In this document: positions 1 through 12,220 of the stretch, in pieces
How the letters are laid out: the number at the start of each line of letters is the position of its first letter
How positions within the stretch are numbered: position 1 is the first letter of the stretch
Source: Blumeriella jaapii
Taxonomy: Eukaryota > Ascomycota > Leotiomycetes > Helotiales > Drepanopezizaceae
Direction of reading: 5' to 3'
Assembly: GCA_009599575.1 (NCBI GenBank)
Contig: VWND01000069.1
Coordinates: 1-64,000 of the forward strand
Length of the DNA: 64,000 nucleotides
Notes under the pieces: model-generated
Told to the model about the DNA's origin: nothing
The model's database searches: none
What the model saw: the letters and a program-made list of their open reading frames with translations, nothing else
Made by a program: the position numbers and the translations under genes

Positions 1-2031
1 AAAAAAAAAATCGGCAGTTTAGAAAAATAATGGTATGATTTTTTATATTATTTTATTAGCGTCGCTATCGAAATTAACACCCGCGAATAAAATTCGATTT
101 TTTCGCGTTTCGCATAGCGTCGTAAGCCTGCCATAATTAATCAAAGTTTTTGTTACGTTTTACAACGTTATTTTAATAACGAAATTAAATTTTTCGGAAA
201 TATAAATAAAAGATTTTAATATAACGAGCGTAAAAAACTGTAAAAAAGTAAAATTTCGGCTAATAAAATTTGCGTTTATTATAATTTAATAAAATTTAAT
301 ATTCGGCTAACCAAGTTTTTTTTAAAATTATATTATAATTTTCGAAATTAATAATTAAAAAAAAAATAAACGATTATATTCGATTGTTAATAATAAAATT
401 AAAAAGCGTAAAATATATAATTAAATATTTACGAGTTTTATTATACTTTTTTATAAAAAAAAAAGCCGGGAAAAATTAAATTAAAAGTTTTAAAAAGAAA
501 AAAAAAATTTAATTAGCGCCGAATCGATTAACGTATAACCGTTCGTTTTAAAATCGGCGAGCGCTTTTATTTTATACGAAAAACTATTTTTAATAAATAT
601 AACGGAAATTGTTAATAAATCGCTATTAAAAAACTTTCGAATATTAAAATAACGTATATCGCGTAATACGCTTAAAAAAAAGGTTTTGCTTAGGCTTAAG
701 CGTTTTTCCGATTAGCGAAAAAGCTTTCGATTTTTTTATATACGTTTTAAAAATCGTTTAAAAAAAGGTTTTCGTTTTTATTATTATTATTAAAAAGCGA
801 ATTTTCGGCCGGTTCGATTTCGTTTATATTTATTAGCTTAAAAAGGCTTTTGGATAAAATCGAAAATCGGTTTGTAAAAAGTCGTGCAAATTAGCTTCGA
901 ATTTTTTAATATAAAAATAAAAAACGAATATTATCGTTGATTCGATCGAAAGGAAAAAACGCTAAAAAAAAGCGTTTTAGCGTGAAAAAAAAAAAAAAAC
1001 AGCAGAAAGTGAAAAAAAAACTTATAAAGCATTTAAACGACTTTCGTATATGCGATTTGATTCGTAATACGTTTTTAGTTAAGAATTTATTATTTTAATA
1101 AATAATAAATTTGATTAAAAAGCGATTTGCGTATAAAATTCGTTTAGCTAATTAATTTTGTTTTTTTTTATCGAACGGCGGTAAATTAATTTTTAAAAAT
1201 CGTTGTACGCGTTTATTTTAAATATAATTTTTTTTATAAACGTTTTAATATTTTATCGCGGAAAGCGTTTCGAAGCTGTTTATTAATTCGTATTTACACG
1301 TTTGCTGCGAAAATAAAAAATCGCAGATAAAAGCGCTAAAAGTCGTCGTACGTATTTATTATAAGCATTTTAAATTCGTTTTCGGCTTTTTAAACGTTTA
1401 AAAAATCGATTAAAAAATCGGCGATTTTTTTTATTAATTTTTCGGAAAATATAAAATCGGAACGGTTTAAAATACGCGAAATAAAAAACTTTTTTATTAC
1501 GCTTTCGGTTTGATCGAATATATAATTTTTGCGAAATCGATCGCTAGCGAAATAATCGTAATAAAATTCGAAATTATCGAAAATTTTAATTTTTTAATAG
1601 CGTGTTTTGTAATTTTTATTATTATTTAATTTAAATTTAAAATTCGGAACGCGTTTTATACGAGCTAATCGAAAATTAGCAAATAAATAAAAATTATAAC
1701 GTTTAAAAAGCGCGCTAAGATTTTAGCCGTTATAAAAAAATTTAAAAAAAATTCGCGAAAAGCGTAAAAATTGATTTGCAGCGTTTATTAATTAAAATAA
1801 AATATTGCAAAAAAAAAAAAAAGCAGCAGATTCGCGATTAGCAAAAATACGTTCGATAAATTTTATTAAACGTTTTAATTAAAAAGTTTGTCGCAATCGT
1901 ATAATTTCCAAAAATTGTTATTTACGCTTTTGCGCTTTTTTTTTTAATTGATTTTGCAAAAGTTTTAATTAAAACGCTTTCAGCGCTAGGTTGTAAAAAA
2001 AAAAGTGGCAGGCGAAATAATTAACGTTTTG

Positions 2032-2063
<32 letters not shown>

Positions 2064-2592
2064 CGGAGAAAAAATTGTTTTTTAAAAAAAAAAGCTTTTG
2101 AAAAAAGCTGCTTTTTCGCTAATTAAAAAAAAAAAAATTAAAATGTAATAGCAAAAGCTGAAAAGCTTTGCTAAAAAAAAAATCGTTAAACAAAAGCTAT
2201 TTTTCGCGAAATGCGAAAATAAGCTTTTTTACGACCGGTCGATTATTTTAATATAATTCGTAAAAAATTCGAAAAAAAAAATAGTTTACGCCGTCGTTAG
2301 CGTAAAAAAAAAGTTGTTAATAATATAACGATTTAATTAATCGAAAGGCTAAGAAATTAATTAACTGATCGCCGTGTTTATATAATATAAAAAACGAGCT
2401 TTTGGTTTTGTAACAAAAATATTTATTTAAAATTAATAATTGCAAAAAGCAGAAATTGCTAAAAAGAAAAAGTTTTATATATATAAATAATTTTTATAAT
2501 TAATAAAAAAATTTATTAAAAAACCAGAAAGCTTGCAGTTATACGTAATTACTGGAATAATAAAAAAAATAGCAAAAAAATAAATCGTTATA
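1..2592 (-). mobile_element. Ty3/Gypsy retrotransposon A3, 5' part, RIP-degraded, cut by window start
   Basis: This stretch reads in the same order as 45.2-47.77 kb and, on the other strand, as 29.33-31.9 kb, so it is the 5' part (LTR, leader, gag and start of pol) of a minus-strand family-A Gypsy element. Its 5' LTR is at the right end (2324-2592). The rest of the element lies left of the window. It is more heavily mutated than A2: most CpA and TpG dinucleotides have become TpA, and no frame stays open. The sequence right of 2592 reads as integrase of an older element, so A3 probably inserted there. The TSD cannot be checked because the left end is missing. Confidence 0.85.
2324..2592 (-). 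repeat. 5' LTR of A3 (269 bp)
   Basis: It aligns with the family-A LTRs at 29328-29595, 35489-35756 and 47474-47765. The TG..CA ends have been converted to TA forms (TATAACG at the left edge, CGTTATA at the right), as RIP would do. Confidence 0.85.
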
Positions 2593-3560
2593 TATATATA
2601 TTTTGTATTCGCTATCGACGATTTATTTAAATAATTTAAAAAGCGATTTTTCCGAAACGCTATTTCCGAAATTATAACGATTTTTTTTTAAAAAAACGTT
2701 ATATATCGATACGGTTTGTTTAAAAAATTAAACGTCGATAATAAATCCGAAAATAAAAGCGTTATCGAAATTTTTATAAAAAAATACGGCATTTAGCGCA
2801 TTTAAATTTTAATTTATAATTCGAAAAATAACGGATTCGTAAAACGAAATTATAAAAATATTTTTAACGGCCTTTTAAAAGCTATTCGAAAGAGTTATAA
2901 GGGTTAATCGCGGAAATTTTCGGAAATACTTTTTATTATACGTATATATATATACGCTTTTATTAAAATAATTTTATTTTTTATTTAATACGGCAAAAAC
3001 GTTCGATTGCTTTTAAAAACAAAATAATTTATATAAAAATTTTATAACGTAGTTAAAATAAAAACGAAAACAGATTTATTAATAATAAAATTTAAATAAT
3101 TAAATTACCGCGATATAAATATAAAAAAAATAATTTTAAAAAAAAAAGTATAAAAAAGCAGCTAAGAAAATTTAAAATAAAACCAAAGTTTTAAAAAAAA
3201 CGCTAATTAAAAAAAGAAATTTGATTTTAATTTACGACGTTTAGCGCGTTATTAACAAATCAGCCGATATTAAATTTAATTATAAATGGCTCGGATTTTA
3301 CGAAATATACGAAGTCGAATTAAATAAAAATTATTATAAGCTTACGAAATTCGATAAAATAAAATTAAAAAAAAACGTTCGCCGTTAATCGATTAAAACG
3401 ATTTTACAAAAAAAATTAGCAAATTTACTTTTTAAATTTTAATTTAAATAGCGATTCCGATTTCAGCGAATTCGACGACGATTTCGATTAAAACGATTAT
3501 ACTTTTGAAAAAAAAAACTTTTTAAAAAAGTTTAAAAACAACCGATCGATAATTCCGCTA
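2593..3560 (+). pseudogene. Integrase and C-terminal pol relic of an older Gypsy element
   Basis: Plus-strand translation from about 2620 to 2950 resembles a Ty3/Gypsy integrase core: a VDNKSENK-like segment (expected VDGGSENKG), then a YGI..I.IYNSKNNG segment. At about 3220-3400 a stretch resembles the integrase C-terminal module (INKSADIKFNYKWLGFYEIYEV). Frames are broken by TAA stops where CAA would be expected and by TAG for TGG, the usual signature of RIP. RT and gag must lie left of 2592 beyond the A3 insertion, outside the window. No 3' LTR was identified. Confidence 0.6.
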
Positions 3561-4789
3561 TTAAAAGCATAATTTAAATCGTAATTTTATTTATAACCGA
3601 AAAAAAAAAAATATATACAAAATTGTTTATTAACGGTTTTATTATTTTTATTATTTATTATTTTTTTTATATTATATATTATTTTATTATTTTTGTTTTG
3701 TTTTATTTATATATAATCTAATCGTTTTGTTTTATTATACTGTTTATTTTTTAAGATTTTTTTTTATATTATTTAAAATATTTATTATATTTTTTTTTAT
3801 TTAATTATATTTTTGTTTATTAAAACAAAAGCTTTGTATATATTTAAGCCGTATATTTAATATATTTATATTATTCGTATATTTTGCGAAAATTATTTTT
3901 TATATATTTTATTATTTGCTATTTTTTGTATTATTTACTTTTTTCGTTATTTTAAACGAATGCCTGTTTAAATAATTATAATTTATTAAAAAAACAATAT
4001 GCGGATTTCCGTGATTTTTAAATATAAATATTTTACAATTTCCGTACTTTTTTTAAATTATTTTTTAACAAATATAATATATTTTTTTAATTAATAAACT
4101 TATCGATATTATATCGTTTTTTAAGCAAAGCGTTATTAAATTTAGCAAATTTATTTTTAATTTATTTTAAAACGGAATTATTATACGTAATTTTTCCGAA
4201 TTTAAATAAGCGTATAATATCGCTATTTTAAATTAATAAATTGTTTTTATAAAAAAATTTATAAAATAATTCGATATAATAATTAAAAACGTTAACGAAT
4301 TTTTATTCGATTATAAAAGTTTCGTTAAAGCTGAATTTGTTCGCAAAAACTTTAATTATAATAAATTTTTATTAAATTACGATAACGTTTTAAAAGCTTT
4401 CGCCGAAGCAAAAAAAGCTCGAAATAATAAAAAAAAAATAACAAACCGAATTTTACGTTTTTTGCTAAATTAACGAAAAAAAAATATTTAAAAATACGTT
4501 TTTAGCAAAATCATCGGTATTATTTTATTTCGGCATTTTATTCGCTTTTTCGAAATTATTATTTTTACGAAAAAAAAAGTTTAAATATTAAACGCTTATA
4601 TTTTTAAAACGTAAATTTTAAAAATTAATAATTTAAAAGCTCGCAGATTTATAAGCTTTTTTATAATTGTTTGCAAATTAATCGACGACGTTATATAATC
4701 GTTAAAAAATTTTTTAATCGGCTGCGAAATTTTAAATTTGATTTTTTTTAAAATAAAAAACTAAACGTTATTAAATGCGGCATTTTTAT
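3561..4789. other. AT-rich stretch without recognisable gene
   Basis: Very AT-rich sequence with frequent TTTAT and TATATA runs. It is probably the 3' untranslated region and LTR area of the element at 2.6-3.5 kb and the 5' side of the next relic. I could not match it to any LTR elsewhere in the window, and no frame stays open. Confidence 0.5.
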
Positions 4790-7345
4790 ACCGAAAAAAA
4801 AAACGACGCTATTTCGATATTTTAAATTTACGATAACGAAAAAAACGAAAAAGCTAATATTATTTTCGTTTAATTCGAAAAAATATACGCGGTAGCAATT
4901 AATATTTTTAAAGCAGCTAAAATAATTCGGCGATTTTTATTTTTAATTATCGAAAACGAATTCGAAAACGAAATTAAAAGCGTAATAATAAATAACCGTT
5001 TATTCGAATATAAAAAACTTATTATATTTATAAAAACGGCTTCGAAAAAAATAAAAACAAAAAACGTAAAAAAGCGCGCCGATATTTCCGAAACTTTTTT
5101 TGTTTGAAAAAAAAAACTATTCGCGTCGCTAACAAAAAAAGCACCGCGAATAAAAACAGCCGGAAATCGACGCCGAATTATAATTTTTAAGTTAATTAAT
5201 AAAAAACGCGACGATTTTATAAAATTAAATTTAAAAAACTTCGGTATTTCGAAAAAAAAAGATTTAAACGATTTTAAATTTAAATTTTCGAAATTAAATA
5301 CGCAAATATTAAAAACGCTTGCTACGTTTAAAAACGTCGTATTATTATCGCTAATATTTTAAATTTTAATAAAAATATTTAAAATTTCGATTATTATACG
5401 ATTCGACCGAAAAAGCTTAAAAAAAAATATCGAAATTATCGCGAAAAAAATTATACAAAAAATATAAAATTAAATTGTTTTATTTAAAACTTTCGTTTTC
5501 GACGACGAAAAGATTTAAAAAATTTATTTCGATATTTTTATATAAAAAACCGAATAAATCCGTTAGCTTTTTTTTTTTATTTTAAACGAAAACTAAATTA
5601 AGTTTTTTTTTGGAAAATTGCAAATATAATACGCCGAAATAAAATAAAAAAACTTTTAAAAACGGTAATCTGTTTTTATTCGAATTTTTTTTTATTAAAA
5701 AACTTCGGTTTTTTAATTTCGTTTTTACGAATAATATTAACGTTAAAAAAAACGATAAATTTTATTATTTTTATATACGCTATTACGCGGCGTATTGCGA
5801 TTTGATTACAAAAAAAATCGACGTTATCGGTTTCGCTAATCGATTCGCTGTTATTAAAAATTCGGATTACGACGTGTTCGAAATTAATTTTAATAATTAA
5901 TTTATATTTCGACGAAAAATTATAAAAATTATTAAAGCGCGTATTAAAATTTATTTAGGCTACGCAAATTTTAAAGCAGATTTTAAAACTTTTAACGCGA
6001 TTATAAAATTCGATTAAAATATAAAAAAATAAAAGCAACGAGTATTTTCGAAAGCCGATTTTTCTGATTTTTCGACCGAAAATATATTTTAAAATCTATT
6101 TAAACTAAGCTGCGAATTCGTTAATTACGTAAAGTTTTATAACGAAAAAAATAAATTATTATTGTATTTTATAAAAAAAAAGTAATTATATATAAATATT
6201 ATTTTCGATTAATTAAAATCTAAAAAGCGCCTACAGTTTTTTTCGTTAATATATTATATAATTTTATTTAACAAATTTTTAAAATACATTCCGGCTTTTA
6301 TTTCGCTGCTTTAATTATTCGAAATCTCGGAAATTGCTATTTCGTGGCATATTTTAACGTTCCGATCGCTTTAAGCTTCGCTGGTTCCGATCGTATTATA
6401 ATTATAAAATTCGATATCGCCGATTTTTAAAAAAAAAAAAAATCGAGAATTTTACCGACGTTATTTTCGATTATTACGTTTTGCTTGCATTTATATACAA
6501 TTCGAAAATAATCGAAGTTTATTTGCAATTAAATTACGACGTCAAGCTAATTAAAACTATTTAAAAAAACTTAGCTTTTTCGTATTTCAGCGCGTTTAAA
6601 ATAATAATTTTAATTATTTTATCGGATTACGAAACCGAAAGCTACGAAATAAAAAATAAAAATTTTTTTATTAGCTTTTTAATTAAACAAAAGATTTTCG
6701 TCAGATTTAGGATTTAAAAAACCGACGGCGTAATATTAATTTATTCGAATAATTATACGGCGCAAAAATACAAAAATTATTTCGAAAACGACGCTTCGAT
6801 AAATAATTTAATATTATTTGTTTTGCGACGAAAATAATTATAATATTTTCGGTGATTTCGATTTCAAACGATTATTTCCGAATTATTTTGTAAAATAATT
6901 TTTTTTATAAGCTTCGAAATCTTTTTAAAAGCATTCGTCGGTAAATAATCGTAGTCCGATTTATTAATTTTACGCGAAGCAAAAACGTTAATCGGTTTTA
7001 ATTATAACGAATTAATCGATTATTTTTACGATTTTAATACAAAATTTTTTAACGTTTTTTGCAAAGCGTAAAACTACGTTTAAAAACTAAAATTTATTAT
7101 TTACGAAAAAAAATCGTAAAAAGCATTCGTCGCGGCGATATTTAATAATATTATCGACGAAAAAGCTATTAAAACGTTCGTAAATCTAAACGATATTTCG
7201 ATTAATATTTTATCGAATTATTTTTTAAAAAAGCAAAATAAACAAAATAATTTAAACGATAAGCGAAACGCTATTTTTTCGCAAAAGCTAATAGCAAAAA
7301 GGCTAAAAACGGATTAAAAAATCGAAAAAGTATAGAATTAAAAAG
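4790..7345 (+). pseudogene. RIP-mutated coding relic, family not recognised
   Basis: Two plus-strand stretches, about 4790-5360 and 6500-7345, translate into protein-like sequence rich in charged residues with balanced composition (for example FENEIKSVIINNRLFEYKK and VNLNDISINILSNYFLKKQ). They are interrupted almost only by TAA/TAG codons that would be CAA, CAG or TGG before C to T or G to A change. The part between them is less clear. This suggests one long plus-strand reading frame ruined by RIP. I see no RT, integrase, zinc-knuckle or transposase motif. It could be the gag-like or accessory protein of a retroelement, a DNA transposon, or a captured gene. Confidence 0.4.
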
Positions 7346-7930
7346 TTCGGTTTTTAATTAATTAATTTTTAAATTATATAAAATAAATTAAATTGTATTT
7401 ATTAAAATTATATTTTTTTTTAATTGTAATTAAAAACGATTACGTATATTATTTAAAACAGAATATAAAACGGTAATATTTTATATTAATAAAAATTAAT
7501 AGTTTTAGCTATAATCGAGGCATAAACTTTTTCGAAACTTTTTGTTATTAATTACTTTTAACAAGTATAAAAACAAAGCACTTTTTTAAATAGTATTATA
7601 AATACGCAATTTAATTTATATTTTTTTATTTATTTTTTTTTTTTTTTTTCAGTTTTTTTTAGAAATTTCTTAGATTATTTTATTCACCGACATATTTAAA
7701 AGCGCTTATAAATAAGATTACAACCGATTTAATATCGAATCAAATCCGAGTTAATATTAAGCGTAAAATTAACTTCGAATATAATCAGAGTTAATACGCG
7801 ATTAATTGAAAATTAATCTTAATGTTATTAAAAATTAATAAATACGATAAATTGTATAAAAATTTAAAACTTCGAAAAAAATACAAATCTTATACGAATT
7901 TGTTATTATATTTTATCAACGCTTTTATTA
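7346..7930. other. AT-rich stretch, no gene seen
   Basis: No open frame with coding character. From about 7690 to 7830 there are loose repeats of GAGTTAAT and CGATTTAAT type motifs that resemble the palindromic tract at 9690-10040. Confidence 0.4.
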
Positions 7931-8547
7931 ATATTATTTCGCTGCTATTATTTCGCTGCTATCATCTCGCTGCTATTACTATTACTATTATTATTACTAT
8001 TATTATTTCGCTGCCATTATCTCGTCGCCATTATTATTATTATTATTACTATTACTATTATTATTACTATTACTATTATTATTATCACTTCGCTGCTACC
8101 ATTTCGCTGCTACTATCATTATTACCATTATTATTATTATTATTTCGCTGCCATTATTTCGTCGCTATTACCATTATCACGATTATTATTACTATTATTA
8201 CTATTATTATTATTATTATTATTATTTCGTCGCTATTACTATTATTATTATTACTATTATTATTATTATTACTATTATTACTATTATTATTACTATTATT
8301 ATTATTATTATTATTATTATTTTGCTGCCATTATTTCGCTGCTATTATTTCGTTGCTACCATTTCGCTGCCATTATCTCGCTGCCACCATTTCGCTGCCA
8401 CCACCCTCGTCGCTACTATTATTATTATTATTACTATTATTACCACTATTATTACTACCATTACTATTATTATTACTATTACCATCATTTCGCTGCCACC
8501 ATTTCGCTGCTACCATTTTACTGCCACTATTTCGCTGCCATCATTTC

Positions 8548-8587
<40 letters not shown>

Positions 8588-8778
8588 CCATTATTATTAT
8601 TACTATTATTATTACTATTATTATTATTATCTCGCTGCCACCATTTCGCTGCCACCACTTCGCTGCCACTATTTCGCTGCTATTATTTCGTCGCTATCAC
8701 TACTATTATTATTACTATTACTATTATTATTACTACTATTATTATTATTACCACTATTATTATTATTACCATCACTAC

Positions 8779-8857
<79 letters not shown>

Positions 8858-8860
8858 TCG
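7931..8860 (+). repeat. Compound ATT microsatellite with TTTCGCTGC interruptions
   Basis: About 930 bp of (ATT/ACT)n and (ACC)n triplets broken by recurring TTTCGCTGCC and TTTCGTCGC blocks. The last about 80 bp are pure TTA repeats. It stays open in more than one frame only because the triplets lack stops (poly-Tyr, poly-Leu, poly-Ile), so the apparent ORFs are not genes. Confidence 0.9.
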
Positions 8861-8883
8861 CTAATATTATTTTGCTAGAAAAA

Positions 8884-8936
8884 TAACGAAAAGCCGAACA
8901 GCCGAATAGCCGAATAGCCGAACAGCCGAATAAGCT
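8884..8936 (+). repeat. Short tandem AGCCGAAC/T repeats at the strand switch
   Basis: About five copies of an 8-9 bp GCCGAA(T/C)A unit lie exactly between the ATT-rich arm on the left and the AAT/GGT-rich arm on the right. Confidence 0.8.
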
Positions 8937-8959
8937 GGGTAATTATAATATTGGCAAAA

Positions 8960-9590
8960 AGATGGTGGTGATAATAATAATAGTAATAATGGTGATAATA
9001 GTGGTAGCGACGAGATAATAGCAGCGAGGTGGTGGCAGCGAATTGATAACAGCGAAATAATGGTAGTAATAATAATAGTAATAGTAGTGGTAATAGTAGT
9101 GATAATAATGGTAATGGTGGTAATAATGGTGGCGACGAGATAATGGCAGCGAAATGGTGGCAGCGAAATGGTAGCAGCGAAATAATAGTAATAATAATAA
9201 TAATAATAATAATAGTAGTAGTGGTGGTAATAATAATAATAGTGGTGATAATAATAGCGACGAGATAATAGCAGCGAGATGGTGGCAGCGAGATGGTGGC
9301 AGCGAAATGGTGGCAGCGAAATAGTAGCAGCGAGATAATGGCAGCGAAATAATAATAATAATAGTAATAATAGTAGTAGTAATAATAATAATGGTAATAA
9401 TAATAATAATAGTAATAATAATAATAATGATAGCGACGAAATGATAGCAGCGAAATAATAACAGCGAAATAATAGCAGCGAAATGGTGGCAGCGAAATGG
9501 TGGCAGCGAAATAATAGCAGCGAAATGGTAGCAGCGAGGTAATAGCAGCGAAATAATGGCAGCGAAATAATATTAGCGAAAATATTATTA
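8960..9590 (-). repeat. Reverse-complement arm of the compound microsatellite
   Basis: Composed of AAT, GGT and AGT triplets with GGTGGCAGCGAAAT blocks, that is, the reverse complement of the motifs at 7931-8860. Near its right end the block AATAATATTAGCGAAA is the reverse complement of the block that ends the left arm near 8856-8875. Confidence 0.9.
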
Positions 9591-9689
9591 AGTATAATAT
9601 TAAATAAACGTAATTTAATATAAAAATTTTAATTTAAATTCGAAAAATTTAATATATATTAAATATCGATTTAATTTAATTATATAAAT

Positions 9690-10040
9690 TTGTTTCGGTA
9701 TTAACACCGATTATATTCGATATTAAATTGTTATATCGATATAAAAGTAAACCGCGCTATTTCGGTATTAATATCGATTAGCAACCGATTATATCCGGTT
9801 TTAAAACCGATTATATACCGATTACAATCGGTTTTAAAACCGATTATAATCGATTATAATCGAATTAAAACCGGTTATAATTAATATATAATCGATTATA
9901 ATCGATTTATAATCGATTATAATCGGTATATAATCGGTTTTGAAATCGATTATAATCGATATATATTCGGTTTTAAAACCGATTATAATCGGTATATATC
10001 CGGTTTTGCAATCGGGTATAATCGGTTATGATTCGATCTT
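9690..10040. repeat. Palindromic ATCGATTATAATCGGTTTTAAAACCG tract
   Basis: About 350 bp built from self-complementary blocks such as CGATTATAATCG and CCGATTATAATCGG, alternating with GGTTTTAAAACC. Nearly every block is its own reverse complement, so single strands could fold into stacked hairpins. No coding potential. Confidence 0.85.
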
Positions 10041-10097
10041 AAATAAGCCGTACGATATGGCCGTATTAATCTGGTTTTCTTATTTACTTTTATATTA

Positions 10098-10306
10098 GTT
10101 TTATTATTTAAAAGCGTAAATTATAATTATTAACTTAGCGTCGTAAATTTCGTATTTTTGTTTTATAAAAAAAAGCTTTTTCGAATAATACGCGATAAAA
10201 TGCCAACGTGCTTTCGTATTTTTTCCGAATAATTAAAATAATATTTCGCTTATAACGAATTTCGAAGCGTTTGTTTCGATTTGAATTTTTAATCGAAAGT
10301 CGAAAT
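10098..10306 (-). mobile_element. Left piece of Gypsy element C1, cut off by the D insertion
   Basis: It matches 24925-25134 of element C2 base by base apart from RIP-type changes (pol region, minus strand). Similarity stops abruptly near 10098, where C1 meets unrelated sequence after the palindromic tract, so the 3' part of C1 (integrase, 3' LTR) is missing here. The last five bases GAAAT (10302-10306) are the target-site duplication of element D and recur at 16748-16752. Confidence 0.85.
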
Positions 10307-10580
10307 TATTACGATCCTGGCTAATAGTATAATTGCCAATGGTATAACTGCCAGTGGTATAATTGCTAATAGTATAAATGCTGGTGGTATTAAATTAAGA
10401 TTTAAGCACGGACTATTTCGGCTATTAAACCTCGCGCTAAGTTACGTAATTTATAAGCGCAATTTATTATATATAAAATTCGCGATTCCGAGCATTTTAG
10501 CTCGGTGTTTTTTTTTTAATTTATATACGTACCTTTTGATTTATATTATTTTTTTAATTATTTTTAAGCTAGCTGTAATA
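10307..10580 (+). repeat. 5' LTR of D (274 bp)
   Basis: It starts TATTACGATCCTGG (TG to TA by RIP) and ends GCTGTAATA (from GCTGTGACA). It contains 12-15 bp subrepeats around TGCCAGTGGTAT. It is clearly more AT-rich than its partner at 16474-16747. Confidence 0.9.
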
Positions 10581-10839
10581 TAAAAAAAAATCAAACAATT
10601 TTTATTAGAAAGCTTTGTATTTACGGTTAAAAACTCGATTTGCTTTTGTAATTCGAATTTTTTTTAAGCCGTCCGTACCGACGTTTATTTATCGGTGCCT
10701 TAATCAACTTTTTTTTATTAATTTTGTTTTTAAAAAAAGTTAAAGTTTTTTTTTTTTATTAATTCGATTTGCTTTTGCAATTCGAATCGTTTTTTTTTAA
10801 TATTATAATATTTTATATTTTTTTTATAAATCGACGCGG

Positions 10840-12220
10840 CATTCGAAAACGAACGTAATTCGTACGATTCGGCTTCGAATTAATATTTTTATTTTTTGCT
10901 TTCGCTTTTAGCGCTTTCGAATTTTTATTCGTTTTAAACTTTTTCGACGATTTTAATAGCGAATTTTTATTTTACGATTTTTTTATCGAATTATAATTAT
11001 TTGCAGCCGATTTATTTGTTAAATTCTTTCGTTTTATAATCGAATTTAAAATCGAATTATACGACGCTAATATTTTAATATTTTTAAACCGACGAATATT
11101 TTTACGATTATTTAGCATATTTGCCAACGCTAAAAAATTTATTACGGCTCAGCAGTTTTAAATCGCTTAAATAATCGCTTAAGCTATTACCGCCGCTCGC
11201 TTTTCAGCTTTTTTCGCTAATATCGCTCGCGACGTTTTTTTTTTATTTCGAATTTCGCGCGTTTTTACCGCAGACTTTTAATTAATTTCCGAATATTACT
11301 TTTCCGTTTTCGATTCAGTTATTTTTCGAATCGAATTATTTAAAATCAAATATTTTCGCTACGCTTTTAGCGATTATTAAAAAAAAATTAAATATAACGT
11401 ATAAAAAATAAATATAAAACTATTTATTAAAAAATATTTAAAAAACTTTATATAAAACATAAATCAAACTAAAGTATATTTTAAATATATTATTAAAAAA
11501 ATAAAAATTATTATTTTAAAATATTTAAATTCCGAGTTTTATAATTAAGTTTAATCGGCCCGAAACGTTTTTCGCATTTTTAATTAGCGCTTTTTTAATT
11601 ACAACCGCGTTTAATTTGCTAAATTACAATATAATAAGCTTTATATAAACAACGGTTAAATTTATAATAATTTTCGTTTTTTGTTTATTCGTTACGCAAT
11701 TATTAGCAAAATTGCTAAAAACCGTTAATTTAAAAATATATGCGAAAAAGTTACTTTTATTTTTAAATACGATTTTCGAATAAAAAAATATAAAATAAAT
11801 AATAATTATATTGTTTTAAACGAGTTTTTGGCCGTTGCGAATAAAAAGTTACGTAATATTCGAACTGAAAAAATAGCTTTTGCCCGTCGTATAAGTTATT
11901 TTTCCTTTGTTATAGCTTTTGCTAATTAGGATTTTAAGCGTATTTCCGGTATTTTTAAAATCTTATAACGTTTTATTTTCCTAGCTTTTATTGTTTGTAT
12001 AGCTTTTTTTTTTTTTTAGCAAAGATTTTTATAAGCGTATAATTGTTATTTTTGTTATTTCCGGTTTTTTCCGCTTAGCTGCGCGTTTTCCTAACATTTA
12101 TTATAATTGCGATAAGCTCGGCTATTTCGCAAACGTTTACTTCGACGCTAAATTTAATCGTAAAATCGCCGAAATAGCTATCGACGAAAAGCAAAACGAT
12201 TTGTTAAAAAACTTTTAAAC
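10840..12220 (+). pseudogene. D gag relic with mutated CCHC zinc knuckle
   Basis: Protein-like plus-strand translation from about 10840 to 11340, and again near 12060-12220. Near 12100-12150 the zinc knuckle reads YYNCDKLGYFANVYFD: of the CCHC residues the first Cys, the His and the last Cys have become Tyr, changes that follow from TGT to TAT, CAT to TAT and TGC to TAC. The nucleocapsid function is therefore lost. Confidence 0.7.

Noticed and set aside
7822..8886. 354-codon and overlapping 180-codon open frames rich in Tyr, Leu and Ile
   Set aside because: They are translations of a triplet microsatellite without stop codons in several frames; no domain and no start context.
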